Positions 32,950 to 45,909 of a stretch of DNA of 64,000 bases are shown piece after piece. Location: contig VFIW01000012.1 in assembly GCA_006386115.1 (NCBI GenBank), positions 831,128 to 895,127 on the forward strand, in the 5' to 3' direction. The notes beneath the pieces were generated by a model. It searched no databases. It worked only from the letters and a program-made list of their open reading frames with translations, and had not been told where the DNA came from. The position numbers were made by a program, and so were the translations under genes. This stretch comes from Globisporangium splendens. Taxonomy: Eukaryota; Oomycota; Peronosporomycetes; Pythiales; Pythiaceae. Within the stretch, counting starts at the first letter, position 1, and every line of letters begins with the position of its first letter.

Positions 32950-34366
32950 AGATCAAGTATAATACACCAATATTTACCGATAATGACTGGTTAAGAGAGC
33001 ACTACGAATGAATAGAAGATCGCTTCTTTGCTGGAGCAGACCCGTTAATTCAAGCCCAGCAACAGCAACCAGCACACCGGTAGGTTTGCACCTGGGAAAC
33101 TAGTGACGCCATACAGTTGAACTCCTCTTCTTGCGCGACGGTGTCGTGGCTGGTTGCTCAATGGTTCCGGTTCTACCATCCCCGAGTTTGCTGCACTGGA
33201 AATCTGACAATCGGCCCAACACCCAGCGATCAGAATGTGCATGAACCATGTCCGAGTGGCCACTTGGTCATGAGTTTACTGGAGGCATCGATCAGATTGC
33301 TCGCGATTTGATGTTGCCAACATTAAGGTGTATGGGTGAAAAACCTTTACTAACCGATAATCTATTTTTGCGAGGCAGTCTCTTTGAGTATTTAACTGTT
33401 CAAAGTGCCTTTACAGATGAATAAATTGTACAAATGGATGTCTGTTCTGTGATTGGTAGGACGTTTAAATGTACCCCCATCCCCAGATCCAGCAACTTCA
33501 ATCGCGTGGGGAAGAGCTGCGTTCGAGTGGCTCAAACGTTCCTGCAGTTGTCGTAAACAGCTTTTGAACCCAACTGGAGATGCGCATTGGCAAATGCACA
33601 TGTCAAACGTGCTTCTGATGTGGTCTCTGGATGATGGCATGGACCATCCATTTAACTGGGGGATCAAATATCCCTTCAAACCCACCATTTCTCAAACGCT
33701 TGACCACGATGACTTGAGACCATTGCATGATTAAAGCGACTGACCATTGTTGTTGTTTTTATTTTGAAGTGACGTTGGGAAAAATGCCACTAAAATGAGG
33801 CTTTCGTGCCAGTTTTTCCACTTTCATAGAACCGGAAAAACGCCTCTGTTTAAAATCGACAGGCGAAAGTTCAACATTCGGAATTTCTTTCAGAGAATCG
33901 AGTACAGTACCAAACGCTCTATAATCCTATTTATTTCACTGGACCTGTTTAAAGTGTATATGGCGATGGATTTGAAAACGATTCGTATTGATGTAGTTTC
34001 TGCAAAAGCACCTCGAAAACGAGTAATAGAGGAACACCTAATTAAAGAGGCATTTATAGCATAAATTCTGACAGGCGGCATCCATGGACCTGTACTATTT
34101 CGTGTGCAAATCGTTGGAAAAACGTGCTTGTCCCACTCTAATTTGCAGCACCAACGTACAAACGTCAGCAGCCTTCTTTCCATCAAAAACACCTTCACTA
34201 TCAACTATCCACCATACTCAACACCAACACCATCCAAGCGGAATACTACTTATCACAGTATGCGCCTTATCACACCACAAACAACTATAAAGAGGTCTTT
34301 AACAGCTGCCTCCCTGCTGCTTGAAAAAAGCAGTGCGCACAGGGTCGCATAGGAAAGCAACACCAC
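32950..34366. other. Intergenic, no gene seen
   Basis: This 1.4 kb of AT-richer sequence has only short frames lacking recognisable motifs or coding-like codon use. Confidence 0.5.
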
Positions 34367-36482
34367 ATGAGGCAGCCATTTCTTTGCTTCGAGCCAAATA
34401 GACAAGCGCCGTCTGCATTATCCCCACGCGCGCGCGCTTCGTTCCTTCAGTTTTGCTCCCGCCGCCAGGAAGCCGCCACCACGATAGACGTGACCGAATT
34501 CGCCGGCGACGCGCTGGTGCTGGACGCGCTCGAGCCGGGGCTCTGGGAGATGTCACTGCTCAGCTGCACGCGCAAGCACCGCTCGCTGCTCTGGTACAAG
34601 TACCACCGCTCCATGGTGCGCCGCCACGCGCTCGCAAGAAAAAAGACCGGAGGTTCGCCGCCACGAAGGGCCAGCAGCAGCAGCAGCGCCAGTAGTACAA
34701 GCGGAATGAATGTGAATATGACAGCAACAGCAGCCAAGAGCGACGCGATCAGCGGCGTGGAGATGGTGCCGCTGTCGACGCTCGCGATGACAGTGCCCAT
34801 GCCGCCGCTCACGACCGTGCCGACCATGAGCGCCGCGAGTATGTCGACGCTGGCCACGAAGGATGTTGTCGCGAATATGGAGGCGCAGAGCAATGCCGCT
34901 GCGGCTGCGGCTAATGCAACTGCTGTTGCTGCTGTACAGAATGAAGCGGATGCGACGACGACGAGCATGCAGAAAGCGGCGTCGCAGTCGTCCCAGTCGA
35001 CGCCGTCGCCGCCGCCATCCTCGTCCTGGCGCGCGATGTTCGTCACGCTTTTTGCCATGATCACTCCCGAATGGGTCGGGGAGGTACGTTATATATGTAT
35101 GCTGTAGTGGCGATATGGAATGACTGATCTGATGATCCATTGATTTATTTCTTGTAGCATGAGGCTGAAAACGACTTCCTGGATGATCTGCGCGTGAAAT
35201 CCGTGCCGCCGCATATCTCGGACGTGTTTAACGGCAAAGACAATGGTATGCGCCTGTATATATTTAAAGTATACAAGTGAGTTTATGTCTGACTGTGTGT
35301 GGCTTTTGTGAATATGCAGACTTGTTTTGGCGCTACGATATGGACAGCTATGCCGCGAACCGCCACAATGAAGACCGGTCCCAGTATATCGAAGACGTGC
35401 TTGAAAACGACGCAACGGGGACGGAGACGTCCGTATTTTTCTGCGCGTGCTACGACGGCCACGGCGGCGAGCAGGCCGTCGACTTTGTGCAGGCGAATCT
35501 CTACAACAACATTAAGGCGCGGCTCCAGACGGGCACCGAGTCCATCGCATTATGCATCATCAACGTAAGTACTCGCGAGAAAGATTATGTACTTTGTGTT
35601 TTGTGCTAAAGAGCACTTTTTGTTGATTAAACTACAGGGCTTTAAAGACACGGACGAGGAGTTTCATCGCCGAAGCCAAAGCAAGTTCAAAAAAGGCGAA
35701 TGGACTGCGTGTTCAGGTATGTTTATGGATACGAGATGGCATATTGAGCATTGGCATTTCAGAATGTTGACATAGGGATTTTATACTATATTGTTGCTGT
35801 AGTTGGTGCATGTGCTGTGATTGCACTTATGGTGGGCAAGAAGTTGTATGTTGCCGGCTGCGGTGACTGCCGCGCGATCATGGCGTTCCGCGACCCTACA
35901 GGTGCGCTCTGCGTCGAGCAGATCACATCGGACCACTCGGCGAACGAGGAGCACGAGCAACGACGGCTCCGCGTGCTGCACCCTGACGACTATGACATTG
36001 TGCGCGAGATCGGTGCACGCAATTATTACGTAAAAGGAAGGCTGCAGCCGACGCGATCGATTGGCGACACGTACATGAAGGTCAAGGACGTCAACAAGGC
36101 GCCGATGCCGCGCGGTCTGCGGATCCACGGGAGCTTCAAACGGCCCTACATCACTGCTGTGCCAGACGTGTTCGAAGTCGATTTGCAGAACCGTCGACCG
36201 GAGTTTTTGGTGCTGGGCTCGGATGGTCTCTATGGCGAAATGAGCAACCAGGAGATCGTGGATATGGTCGCCAAGTTCCGCGACGAAGGTGAGGCGAACG
36301 TGAGTATGGCGCTGCGCACAGCTGTGCTGGAGCGCGTGTCCCAATATTTCGGCTTTAGCGCGTCGGATCTGGAGGACATTTGCCCAGGCGAGCGAAGAAA
36401 CTACCACGACGACATCACGATCGATGTGCTGCACTTTGCGCCTCCGCACTCTGAATCCAAGGCACGCGCAGCAGCCGCGTGA
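34367..36482 (+). CDS. PPM/PP2C-type Ser/Thr phosphatase
   Basis: Five exons are phase-consistent: 34367-35083, 35158-35245, 35320-35564, 35638-35716 and 35803-36482 (602 aa). The first ~235 residues are Ala/Ser/Thr/Pro-rich and low in complexity. The catalytic domain has the metal motif ACYDGHGGEQA, then YVAGCGDCRAIMAF, VKGRLQPTRSIGDTYMK, VLGSDGLYGEMS and the last metal motif NYHDDITIDVL. The insert and KPYITAVPDV-like block resemble the pyruvate dehydrogenase phosphatase branch, but no clear mitochondrial presequence is visible. Metal-binding Asp residues are all present, so activity is likely. Confidence 0.88.
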
Positions 36483-36969
36483 GATGAAGAAAACCAAGAA
36501 AAGAGATAAGTTATGGCGTGTGTATTTGTAAACTGTAGGTGCATGAAGTATGTGAAAGGGGAGGGGAGGATTGAGAAGGATTTGTAAGTGTATGAAAATG
36601 AGCTTTTGGGTGGAGATCTGTTCAGACTAAGTGGCGTGTGTAGCCATGTTCTGGTTGATTTAGCACTATGCAACACAGCGTTAATTCAACAGCTGTGCCT
36701 TCCAGAGGCAGCATGCTTAAAAGCAACAGCCGTCCAAATCTAGTGTGGCTCACGTTAAATTTCATACCGCATCAGTCATTTACATGTAGATTACGTAAAA
36801 TGTAACCCAAATCGTAATTTATAGATCCAAGTTGTGATATCTTACCATCAGATTCAGTTCTGAGTTTGAAAGATAACGCGCTTCTTTTCGTGTGCGCTGG
36901 ACTTTTTCAAAATTTAAAATTTTGACCAGACGCAACAGCAATAGCCTCCCAGTGATTTACGAGGCGAAC
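36483..36969. other. Intergenic between PP2C and the Dsn1-like gene
   Basis: No gene is seen. It probably holds the PP2C 3' end and the promoter of the next gene. Confidence 0.5.
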
Positions 36970-38556
36970 ATGGCTGCGCCTGCGACGTCCTCTCTGGTGA
37001 TCCGTCGCGAGAAGCGGCGGCCGCGCAATCTCAAGAAGAGGTCCGTCCTACGTGTTCTCCTCTTTCTGTGCACACGTGGCAGTTTGTGTTGTCTCGCATG
37101 TCGTCCTCTATTAAGAGTTCTGACCCTCGCAAAATGACTCATCCGGACGCTTTCTCTCTGTTGTTATGCACGCTTGTAGCTCCCGCGGCAATGCGAACGT
37201 CGTTCGCCGCGGGTTTGTGTTCCAGGATGACGCAGACGAGAAGGGAGACGCCTTTGAGTCCACAGCGTCTCAGGGATCGTCGTCAAAGAGCGGTGGGGGC
37301 CGCGCGAAGAAGAGCATCAAGGCGAGTCCAGACGACGCGTTTGTGTTCCGCGTCAAGAAGAAGCCGAGCGGCGTAGAGACGTCCAAGGTGCACAAGCAGA
37401 CCGTGGACGCAGAATCTGTGTCGTCGGCGCTCGTGGCGAAGAAGGAGAAGGCGCAGCGCGCGCGCGAACGCAAGCAGCGGCTCGTGGTGCAGCAGAAGGA
37501 GGACGAGCGTGAGGAGCAGTACGAGAGCGAGCTCCAGGACAAGCTCTCGCCCGACCAGATGCACTTGTACCGGATCGTGCGCGCGCAGATCAAGCGCGAG
37601 GTCCGCAAAACCAAGAAGGAGTTCGCCAACTCGTCGGCGAGGAAAGACATTTTCCATATGAGTAAGTGCTTTTTTTTATATTGAACACGCACTGATGCTC
37701 TCATAAAATATTCACTTTGGGGTTTTATGCTGTTTATGTTTACATAGCGGAGATGAGTCTGCAGGCGCTCAAGCACGAAATGGTCGCGTTTATGATTGAG
37801 AACCCGCCGGCTGATGTCTCGGTGCGCTGACACTATGAGAGTTTTAATTTGCATATATATGGACGTCATGCTTGCGCTAATCATTATGGGAACTGTGTTT
37901 TCTCATATGGCTGTAGGCGAACCTTCCAAATCCAGAAAACGCGCGGTTGCGAGCTCAAATGGATACATACGAGAAGCGGATCAAAGAGTACGTTATGTGG
38001 ATCCAAGAAGTTCTCTTTTGCCTACATGCCTCATCCATGTTGTGTTTTTGTTTGTTTTGTAATGAAAATTAGCCTGGAAGAGGAAGAGCAGCAGTGGACA
38101 TCAGTCAAGTCGAGAATAGAGAGCGAACCGTCTGAGCACGATGACATCGATATGGAAGGCGAGGCGCGACAGAAAGTCACGACCTCGTACGGCTTGCCCG
38201 TCGCCAAAGAGATCGAGCAGCTGCAGCGGAATGCGCTCAAGCATATCGGCACCACAGCGACCAAAGTGCGTCTCCCCATGTTACTGTTTATTCCTTTCAA
38301 CAAAGCACTTTGCTTAATGAAAACGCTGTTATTGTTTGTGAATTTGTAGTTGGACCTGGTGGACGACTCGGTGAAGAGTGTCGACCGCCTGATCCTGCAA
38401 ATCGAGATGAAGAAGCTGCAGCTCTTCGACTCGTTCCACGACGCGGCGTTCAAGGGGTACGCCAACATGGCGCAGCCCAAGGAGAACCTGCGCGCGCTGC
38501 TCAAGTTCGCGTCGCCAGCCTCAACAGCTTCAACCTCAGCGTATGGCGCTTTGTGA
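36970..38556 (+). CDS. Coiled-coil protein, possible kinetochore Dsn1/Mis13-like
   Basis: A six-exon model is phase-consistent: 36970-37040, 37180-37661, 37748-37821, 37917-37996, 38073-38265 and 38350-38556 (368 aa). The N-terminus is basic (IRREKRRPRNLKKR). The middle is a long charged helix (AQRARERKQRLVVQQKEDE). Near the intron-rich part NPENARLRAQMDTYEKRIKEY precedes an EEEEQQW block, then helices to the end. The helix, NPEN-like linker and E-rich W motif resemble Mis13/Dsn1 of the Mis12 complex, which ties kinetochores to microtubules. I rate this assignment as tentative. The donor of exon 4 (AT|GTGGAT) was chosen for phase only. Confidence 0.6.
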
Positions 38557-39742
38557 ATGTGAATACGAACAAATGAATGAATGAAGAGTGAAAGTGGATG
38601 CGTTGATTGGATTTGCTGCTTATCACACGAAAGGCGTGTTTGTATGTTGATTTTATGATTAAGCGATGATCGGATACACTCACACACGTGGCAATCGCCT
38701 TTTCTGGAGAAGGATACGAGAACAATGCGTTAACCCATGGCAGAAATCTCTTTTCTTTTTCTTTTTGGGGATGTGAATTGCTTCATATCCGCTGACTCAA
38801 AGTCGTCATAAAGGCAAATAGAGGATGGATGGCCACAGGACGCGCTCACAAGACGCACATACGCATGCCATATGGAGAGGAAAAAAAGCAATAACACAGC
38901 AAAACGACGCTTTAAAGAAGCGCTTGCGTCTGGATTGCTTGCGTCTGGATTCTTTTAGCGTCGTTACGGCGACTGTAGCCTCCTTCTATACGCATTAATC
39001 ACCATATAAATCCTGTCTGTGTGTTCGCATAAAGGTCCACCATGGCGATCGCGCGACATATGAATATGCGCATGTGAATACGAATATCAGACGCTGGCTC
39101 GAAGAAATATCACAAAAACTACGGTTCACTATGCAACTCTTCACCCAAAAGTGCATGTACACTTTTGCATAAAGAAAATCCAGTGCGAGCGAGCGAGCGA
39201 GTGGCGCGCATATGCGTAATGGGTATCGATGTATATATTCCTAAATAAATAAATAATCATATACGCACATGCATATGCGCCTGCTGCTTCACTCTCTATG
39301 GCGCTTTTTCCATATCCTCTAATACTTTTATATAAAAGCGAATGCGACTTTGCCACATGGGAATGAAGGCTAACCGCACTTCCTTCGGCACGTGCCTCCC
39401 ACCCACAACTACAAAAAAATAACTTACGTACTTGGCTTCTTGAGGGGTCTTGAGGTGTCGTATGGCGGTTAACGGACAAATGTCTCTATATGAGCCTTCA
39501 TTTCCACGACGTGGCTTGTCTTCGTCTCCATATTCGCGACTGCGACGCGTCAACATCGAAACTGCTTCGTCATCGCCCCACGTCCATAAACATCGCACTT
39601 GAATGCCGTGTATGGAGAATCGCTTTCTTGTCCGAGAATCGCTTTCTCCGCTTCCACATAGCGAGCTAAATCGCCACACTCGAAGCTTCTAATCCACGCG
39701 GCTGTCGTTATATAATTCTCTCTTGAGCTGCGGCTGATTCCT
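38557..39742. other. Intergenic, no supported gene
   Basis: A minus-strand frame at 39679-39296 lacks an ATG and motifs. A short GCGA repeat lies at about 39186-39201. Nothing else is recognised. Confidence 0.5.
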
Positions 39743-40036
39743 TCACATGCTGCGCTTGGTCTCGATCACGAACACCTCGTTCTCCATAATCGTTCCCAGC
39801 TTGCCGAAGTGGTTCTTGCGCGAGGTGACCCAGCGGTTGGTGACGCGGCGCGGGTGCGTGAGCGGCAGCAGACTGCCACCGTTGCCGAAAAGGTCCTTCT
39901 CCTCCCAGCCGCGCGCCAGCTTGTACACGAGCGCCACGAGCACCGACACCACGAACACCGTCGTGGCCAGCAGCAGCATCTCCGCCTCGTTCACGTCGCG
40001 CCCGAACGCGTTCGAGCTTCCGAACACCACGAGCAT
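39743..40036 (-). CDS. Small one-TM protein, unknown (97 aa)
   Basis: A single-exon frame starts at the ATG at 40036 and stops at 39743. Codon third positions are strongly G/C (GTG, CTG, CTC, GCG), unlike the flanks, which supports real coding. One membrane segment lies at about residues 20-42 (MLLLATTVFVVSVLVALVY). A polar, basic C-terminal tail follows (HPRRVTNRWVTSRKNHFGK). I do not recognise the family. Confidence 0.65.
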   Translation of the reverse strand: MLVVFGSSNAFGRDVNEAEMLLLATTVFVVSVLVALVYKLARGWEEKDLFGNGGSLLPLTHPRRVTNRWVTSRKNHFGKLGTIMENEVFVIETKRSM

Positions 40037-42459
40037 GTTGACAAAGTTTTCGGTTAATAATCTGCGCAGGCGTCTCGCTAAATTCTTGCCGAGTTTGCCG
40101 GGCTCCTGTTTGCTTGGTGTTCCTGTTTGGCTGGAAATTCAATAGTGAGCGACAGCTTGTTGTCTGTAGGTTTGGAGGTTGTTGGATGTGTAGGTACAGC
40201 GAACCAGCAACAGTGGAGGAACCCGCCAGCTGCACGCTTTGGTTAGATAATCTTTTTGACAGAGCCCTATCCCGCAAACACATCCGTCAGATATGAAATA
40301 AATGACGAAGGAAAAAGTGCAGGTTTTTGACCTCATACAGTAAACAACTGTACACTTTTTGAGAGAGAAAACAAAACAAAACAAAACAAAACAATAAGCG
40401 AGCTTTTTGGAGTGTATTTGTGTAAATACACGCCAACAGTGTGGACACACCCTGGTGTATCTTGACAAGGCTTGTCATATTTGCTGCTGCTTCAAGGTGC
40501 GCTTTTTTGATTGATGGACTAATTATAGAGAGAACCTTCCGCTGCGAGCAAGATACGCTTGTATGTCTCAACGCACAGAACTCGATTCCATACACATGAC
40601 CCAAGATGCGGTCAAGATAAGCAAAACCCGAGAGTAATCAAGGCCACAGCGAGGATAACGAGACCACTTTTTTCTTTCCTCTTGTGGCAGGTAGGCTGCC
40701 TTTATTCAAAAATAGAGTGTTGCAGCCCCCTTGACAAAGACTTTGAATTGCGGCATTGCTGGTCGTTTAGTTGCCACAGTTGGCTCCTACAGGAAGTTCC
40801 GACACTCTGCAAAGAAAAAGAAACAAACAATCCGCGCAACTTCAGCAGAGACCGTAATCATGTCGCGGGGGAAGGGCCGTCGTGCGGTCAGACAAGCGCT
40901 ACAGTTTATAAAACCCGTAATTTACGCAAAAGTGTCGCAACAAAGCGTCTTGTTTGACTGCAAAATAAAGACAACCACTGTAGCCGGGTCGAAAAGCTGT
41001 GTGTATCGCACATTGCGCAGCGGCTTTATAGAATAAACAATAAATAGTCGGCAGCATTTTCCATGTCCAGTGCGCGTAATATGTCATAAACTGCTCGCTT
41101 CGTTTTCAACCACCACGCGGTACTTCCCCATTTGTCACACTTGAGGGTCATCCCAAGTCCAGTTTTATTTTTGCGGGTCATTTATGTTGGCCATGACGGT
41201 AATTTACGAGACCTTTATCGGGAATGTTGGTGACGGTTCGACATTTCGTCCTGGGTTTCCAGAAATGCACAACATCCAGGATTGTGCGCTCTTCTCAACA
41301 ACAGCTAATCCCCATGTCAAGCATAGGTAATATGCCGTTTTTACATAATATGATCCTCTGTACTTGATGTGATAAAACACAAGTTTGTGTGGCGATGGTT
41401 TCTCTATTCGTTTGCTGGGTTCTTTTTATCAGATGGTTCTTTGGATCCGATCTACGAAAGTGGGACAATCACTCGGTTATTTATTGTTGGCTGACAGGTC
41501 GACGACATCGATCCGATCGCTGAAACATGCCATAATTGCGCATAAATTACCCAAAGATAGAAAGGCGACCCGTTCGATGCAAATCAATGGATACGAAGCC
41601 ACCCGGCACAAAAGGGTTCACCATGGGTGAAGCCAGCCACAGAAATCAAGAAATTCGAAGAAGTGCAGCGAGACGCAAGTTGAGCAACTGCGCCGCTTGA
41701 AGTGCGCATCTGATTGGGCAGAAGTTGCAGTCCGCCCTTCAACTCGGCAGATTTATGACTTGAATTTGGCTGGGGAGAGAGAGAAGAGATGGATGGAGGC
41801 AACTGATTGTAATCGACGCAAGTGCATTGTTTCGTTTGTGGCCAAAATGGAATCAGATGGTCGACACAAGTCGTGACAAGTCTGAGCCAAATTGGCGATT
41901 CTGCCATTTCCCCAAAAAGCGCGTCTTGATTAGGATTTTAGTGCCACCTGCACCAATCGCGTAAACGCATGAAGCGTGCCTTTACGGGATGACGCCTGCT
42001 GTTTGTTGGCACATGTCACCGAAAAAGTGTGTTTAATGATCATCATGGTGAGAAAGATATACAACACTGACATGTGACTGCTTTTGAGTTGCGTAAAAAT
42101 CCAATTTGTTGGCAAAGTTGGCACACAACTGTCCTTGTCAGAGAGTGTTCATCGTCCCAACAATAAATGCGATAGAGCAAGCATGCAACATCCACAGGAT
42201 GCGTTGATGCAACTGCACCAGGTGGCAGGGAGTTGAAGCAGTGGTCGGCAGTTGCAGTTGAAGTGGCTAGATTCAGTAGACTGAAGTATTCCTAACACAC
42301 TTCAGTACGTTGATTCAAGAATGCCGGTAGAGTATCGGTATGTGTCGAAAATGATACCGATATCAAATGGGTATTTTGATAGGTGAGACGCGGTATGCAA
42401 TTTCTCAGGCGGTCCATTCTCGACCCAGTCGTGACTGCCACTCAGAGAAACCCGAGAAA
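40037..42459. other. 2.4-kb intergenic region with an AAAAC repeat
   Basis: No gene is supported. A pentanucleotide (AAAAC/CAAAA) array lies at about 40370-40393. The last ~100 bp before 42460 should hold the PreP promoter. Confidence 0.5.
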
Positions 42460-45400
42460 ATGCTGCGTCGCGCGATCCCAGCACCCAAGCGCAGCGTCGC
42501 GCACGCGCTTCGCCAGACCACGGCCGCTTCGTCCTGCGCTACGCCACGGCGTCTGTTCTCAGCGGCCACTGCGCAGTCGCAACTTCCGCAGCTGAAGCGC
42601 GGCGAGGGCTGCAAGGCGCTGCAGGTCGGCGACGTGTATCACAACTTCGAGCTCAAGCGCGTGGCCACGGTGCCCGAGTACAATATCGACGCGCTCGAGC
42701 TCGAGCACGTGCGCACGAAGGCGCAGTACTTGCACATCGATGCCAAGGACTCGAACAACGTGTTCGCCGTGATGTTCCGCACGCCGCCGGCGAGTTCGAA
42801 TGGGGTACCGCACATTCTGGAACACACGGTGCTCTGCGGCTCGCAGAAGTTCCCCGTGCGCGACCCGTTCTTCAACATGATCAAGCGCAGCCTCAACACG
42901 TACATGAACGCGCTCACGGGCTGCGACCACACGATGTACCCGTTCTCCACGACCAACGAGAAGGACTGGAAGAACCTGCTCGCCGTGTACCTGGACGCCG
43001 CGTTCTTCCCGAACCTGCACAAGTACGATTTTCTGCAAGAAGGCCATCGCCTGGAGATCGCCGAGAGCGAGGAAGCGGGTGGCGAAGGCGAGAGCGAGCT
43101 CGTGTACAAGGGCGTCGTGTTCAACGAGATGAAGGGCGTGATGTCGGACAGCAACAACATCTTCGGCACGCGGCTGCAGCAGAAGCTGTTGGATGGTACG
43201 ATCTATGGCCACGTGAGTGGTGGCGACCCGCGCCACATCCCCGAGCTCACGTACGAGGAGCTCCGCGCATTCCACGCCAAGCACTACCACCCGTCGAACG
43301 CGTGCTTCTACTCGTACGGCGATCTCCCCTTGACCGACCATTTGCAGTACTTGGATGAACAGATCCTGCGCAGGTTTGAGTACCGCGCCGACTCTGCAGC
43401 GACACGCGTGGACAGCGCGCCATTCGACATCTTCATGGCCGACAAGACGAAACCCACGGAGCTCCAGGTCATTGAGGGACCATCGAGCAACATGACGGCG
43501 GGTGAGGTCGACCCGAACACCAAGTTCTGCATGAGCAAGTTCGTCAACATCGCGTCGACAGATCCGTTCGACACGTTTGTGATGCGCATCGTCGGCTACC
43601 TGCTCACGAACGGACCGTCGTCGCCACTGTACAAGGCGCTCATTGACTCGAACCTGGCGCAGGACTTCTCCATCGGCACGGGCTTTGACACGTCGACGTA
43701 CTACAGCACCTTTGGTGTGGGCGTCGAGGGCATTGAAGGCGAGAGCTCGATTCCAGCGATCCAGGAGGCCGTGCAGAAAGCGTACGAAGAGGTGCTCGAG
43801 CACGGCTTCGAGAAAGAGCGTGTCGACGGGCTGCTACATCAATTGGAGTTGAGTCTCAAGCACATCGTGGGCAACTTCGGTCTCACGCTCATGCATGGAT
43901 CTAGTTCTGTGTGGACCCACCGTGGCGACCTCATCGAAAATTTGCAGCTCAACCCAATTCTCACCAAGTTGGACGAGGAAATGAAGCGCGACCCACGGTT
44001 CCTGGAGAGCTACGTTCGCGATTACATCATGCCGAACGACACGAAGGAAGTGCATCTGCTCATGAAGCCCAAGGAGTCGTACGTGGAAGACCAGGAGTTG
44101 CGCGAACGTCAGACGCTCGCGGCACTGCTGAGCGAGAAGACCAACGCCGACCTCGACCGCATCGCGCACATCGCCAAGGAGCTTGAAAAACACCAGCAGA
44201 AGCCGCAACCGGTGGACTGCCTGCCGACGTTGACGCTTGCAGACATCCCATTGAAGGAGGACCGCAACTTTGACTTTGTCGACGTGCATCCGATCGGCAA
44301 GAACGGCACGAATGTGGAGTTTGTGCGTGTGCCGACGACTAATGAGATTTCGTACCTGCGACTGATGTTCGATATCACGGACTCGCTGCCACTCACGTAC
44401 CAACTGTACCTGCCGCTGTTCACGACCGTGTTCGGCTCGCTTGGAACGTCCCAACTGCCGTACGATGTGCTCCCGACCGTGATCCAAAACTGCAGCGGCG
44501 GCATCTCGTGCTCGGCGATCTCGAATCCGTCGCTTGTGGACGCGCGGAGCGCGAGCAAGCAGTCTGTTTTGCTCGGCTCCATGTGTTTGCCGCACAAGAT
44601 CGACGAGACGCTGCAGATTTTGTATTCGTTGATGACCGACACGCAATTCCTGCAGCCCGAGAACCTTAACCAGTTGCGCATCCTCATCCAGATGAGCGCA
44701 GCGAACGCGAGCAACTCGATCTCGTCATCCGGTGCCTCGCTCGCAAGCACGCGGTCGCGTCTGGGCCTCACGCACTCGAGCGTGTACCATGAGCTCTACG
44801 GCGGTCTCACGCAGATCGAGCAGCTCCAGAAATGGTCCCAGTGCTCGGACGACGAGCTCCGTGAACTGGCTGTGATCCTCCAGGAGATTGCGCAACTCGT
44901 GTTCGTGCCGGAAAACCTGCGTCTGTCAGTCGTCACGGAAGAGAAACTGCGTACTCAGGTTGCTGGCGCGCTGGAAAAGCACCTGGTCACGCCACTGGAA
45001 GCGAACGCGCCGTCGATTTCACCACGTACCGGTTCGCTGCTGGCAAGTGACCCGTTCGTGGTTCCGTCGCTCGCGTCGTCCAAGAGCTACTTCGGCTTCC
45101 CGATCTCGGTCAACTTCAACGTCAAAACACTGCCGTCGGTGTCGTTTGCGCATCCGGACCACGTGCCGCTGTCGGTACTCGCGCAGATGATGTCGTCATG
45201 CTACTTGCACCAGCAGGTGCGCGAACAGGGCGGCGCGTACGGCTCGGGGGTGTCCCAGGGCGAAGGCTACTTCTCGTTGAGCTCGCACTACGACCCGAAC
45301 ACGTGGAAGACGCTGACGGCGTACGAGAACACGCTCAAGTGGGCGGCTGACGGCAGCTTCAGCGACCGCGACGTGCAGGAGGCACTGCTGTCGATCTTCT

Positions 45401-45657
45401 CGAGCATCGACGCACCCAAGACGCCGTCGTCCACTGGCCGCATGACGTTTCTGCGCGGCATCACGAACGAGATGCGCCAGGCGCGGCGCGAACAGTACCT
45501 GCAGCTGCAGCGCCGCGATCTGGTTGACGTCGCGCAAAAATACTTTGTAGCACCAGCGCAGACGGCGGGCAACACGGTGATCGTCGGCAAGGAAGGCGCG
45601 ATGAAGGAGTTTGAGGACCGGGGCTTCGCGGTCAAACAGTTTTCCACGTCCGCGTAA
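42460..45657 (+). CDS. Presequence protease PreP (M16C metallopeptidase)
   Basis: This is a single-exon gene of 1065 aa. I chose the ATG at 42460 because it opens a mitochondrial targeting sequence rich in Arg, Ala and Ser with no acidic residue (MLRRAIPAPKRSVAHALRQ). The inverted zinc motif HxxEH is HILEH (residues 118-122), with the third ligand in VVFNEMKG (~residue 224). The C-terminal half keeps the GGAYGSGVSQGEGYFS block that completes the active site in this family. PreP degrades cleaved presequences and other short peptides in mitochondria, closing two halves around the substrate. Length fits the family (~1000 aa). It is convergent with the PX-RING gene 250 bp downstream. Confidence 0.95.
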   Translation: MLRRAIPAPKRSVAHALRQTTAASSCATPRRLFSAATAQSQLPQLKRGEGCKALQVGDVYHNFELKRVATVPEYNIDALELEHVRTKAQYLHIDAKDSNNVFAVMFRTPPASSNGVPHILEHTVLCGSQKFPVRDPFFNMIKRSLNTYMNALTGCDHTMYPFSTTNEKDWKNLLAVYLDAAFFPNLHKYDFLQEGHRLEIAESEEAGGEGESELVYKGVVFNEMKGVMSDSNNIFGTRLQQKLLDGTIYGHVSGGDPRHIPELTYEELRAFHAKHYHPSNACFYSYGDLPLTDHLQYLDEQILRRFEYRADSAATRVDSAPFDIFMADKTKPTELQVIEGPSSNMTAGEVDPNTKFCMSKFVNIASTDPFDTFVMRIVGYLLTNGPSSPLYKALIDSNLAQDFSIGTGFDTSTYYSTFGVGVEGIEGESSIPAIQEAVQKAYEEVLEHGFEKERVDGLLHQLELSLKHIVGNFGLTLMHGSSSVWTHRGDLIENLQLNPILTKLDEEMKRDPRFLESYVRDYIMPNDTKEVHLLMKPKESYVEDQELRERQTLAALLSEKTNADLDRIAHIAKELEKHQQKPQPVDCLPTLTLADIPLKEDRNFDFVDVHPIGKNGTNVEFVRVPTTNEISYLRLMFDITDSLPLTYQLYLPLFTTVFGSLGTSQLPYDVLPTVIQNCSGGISCSAISNPSLVDARSASKQSVLLGSMCLPHKIDETLQILYSLMTDTQFLQPENLNQLRILIQMSAANASNSISSSGASLASTRSRLGLTHSSVYHELYGGLTQIEQLQKWSQCSDDELRELAVILQEIAQLVFVPENLRLSVVTEEKLRTQVAGALEKHLVTPLEANAPSISPRTGSLLASDPFVVPSLASSKSYFGFPISVNFNVKTLPSVSFAHPDHVPLSVLAQMMSSCYLHQQVREQGGAYGSGVSQGEGYFSLSSHYDPNTWKTLTAYENTLKWAADGSFSDRDVQEALLSIFSSIDAPKTPSSTGRMTFLRGITNEMRQARREQYLQLQRRDLVDVAQKYFVAPAQTAGNTVIVGKEGAMKEFEDRGFAVKQFSTSA

Positions 45658-45909
45658 CTTCTTTTTGCTGCCTCGACACATGGATATAGAAAGGCTTCTA
45701 GCCTTCCAGCTAAAGCCACGACTGCACATGATAACAAAACAAGGCATCTCACGCATTCACAAAGTAGCTCTTTAGCGCATACACATATAGAAGAACTTGC
45801 TCACCCTACGCTCGCTTTCTCTGTGTGGTTTTCTTGATATTCGTTGGCTTTCTCTGACAAATAAGCTTCATGCATAAAGGCATCAGGGATTCATACCTGC
45901 TCCTTCAAC

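Noticed and set aside
39296..39679. Minus-strand 128-codon frame
   Set aside because: It opens with GTG rather than ATG, has no motif, and a GTAAGT falls inside it. Not enough to call a gene.
40370..40393. AAAAC repeat as a functional element
   Set aside because: It is a short pentanucleotide microsatellite with no further structure around it.
42559..43803. 414-codon minus-strand ORF inside PreP
   Set aside because: It is antisense to the PreP catalytic half and rich in Arg, Val and His from high-GC third positions. PreP itself is unambiguous.
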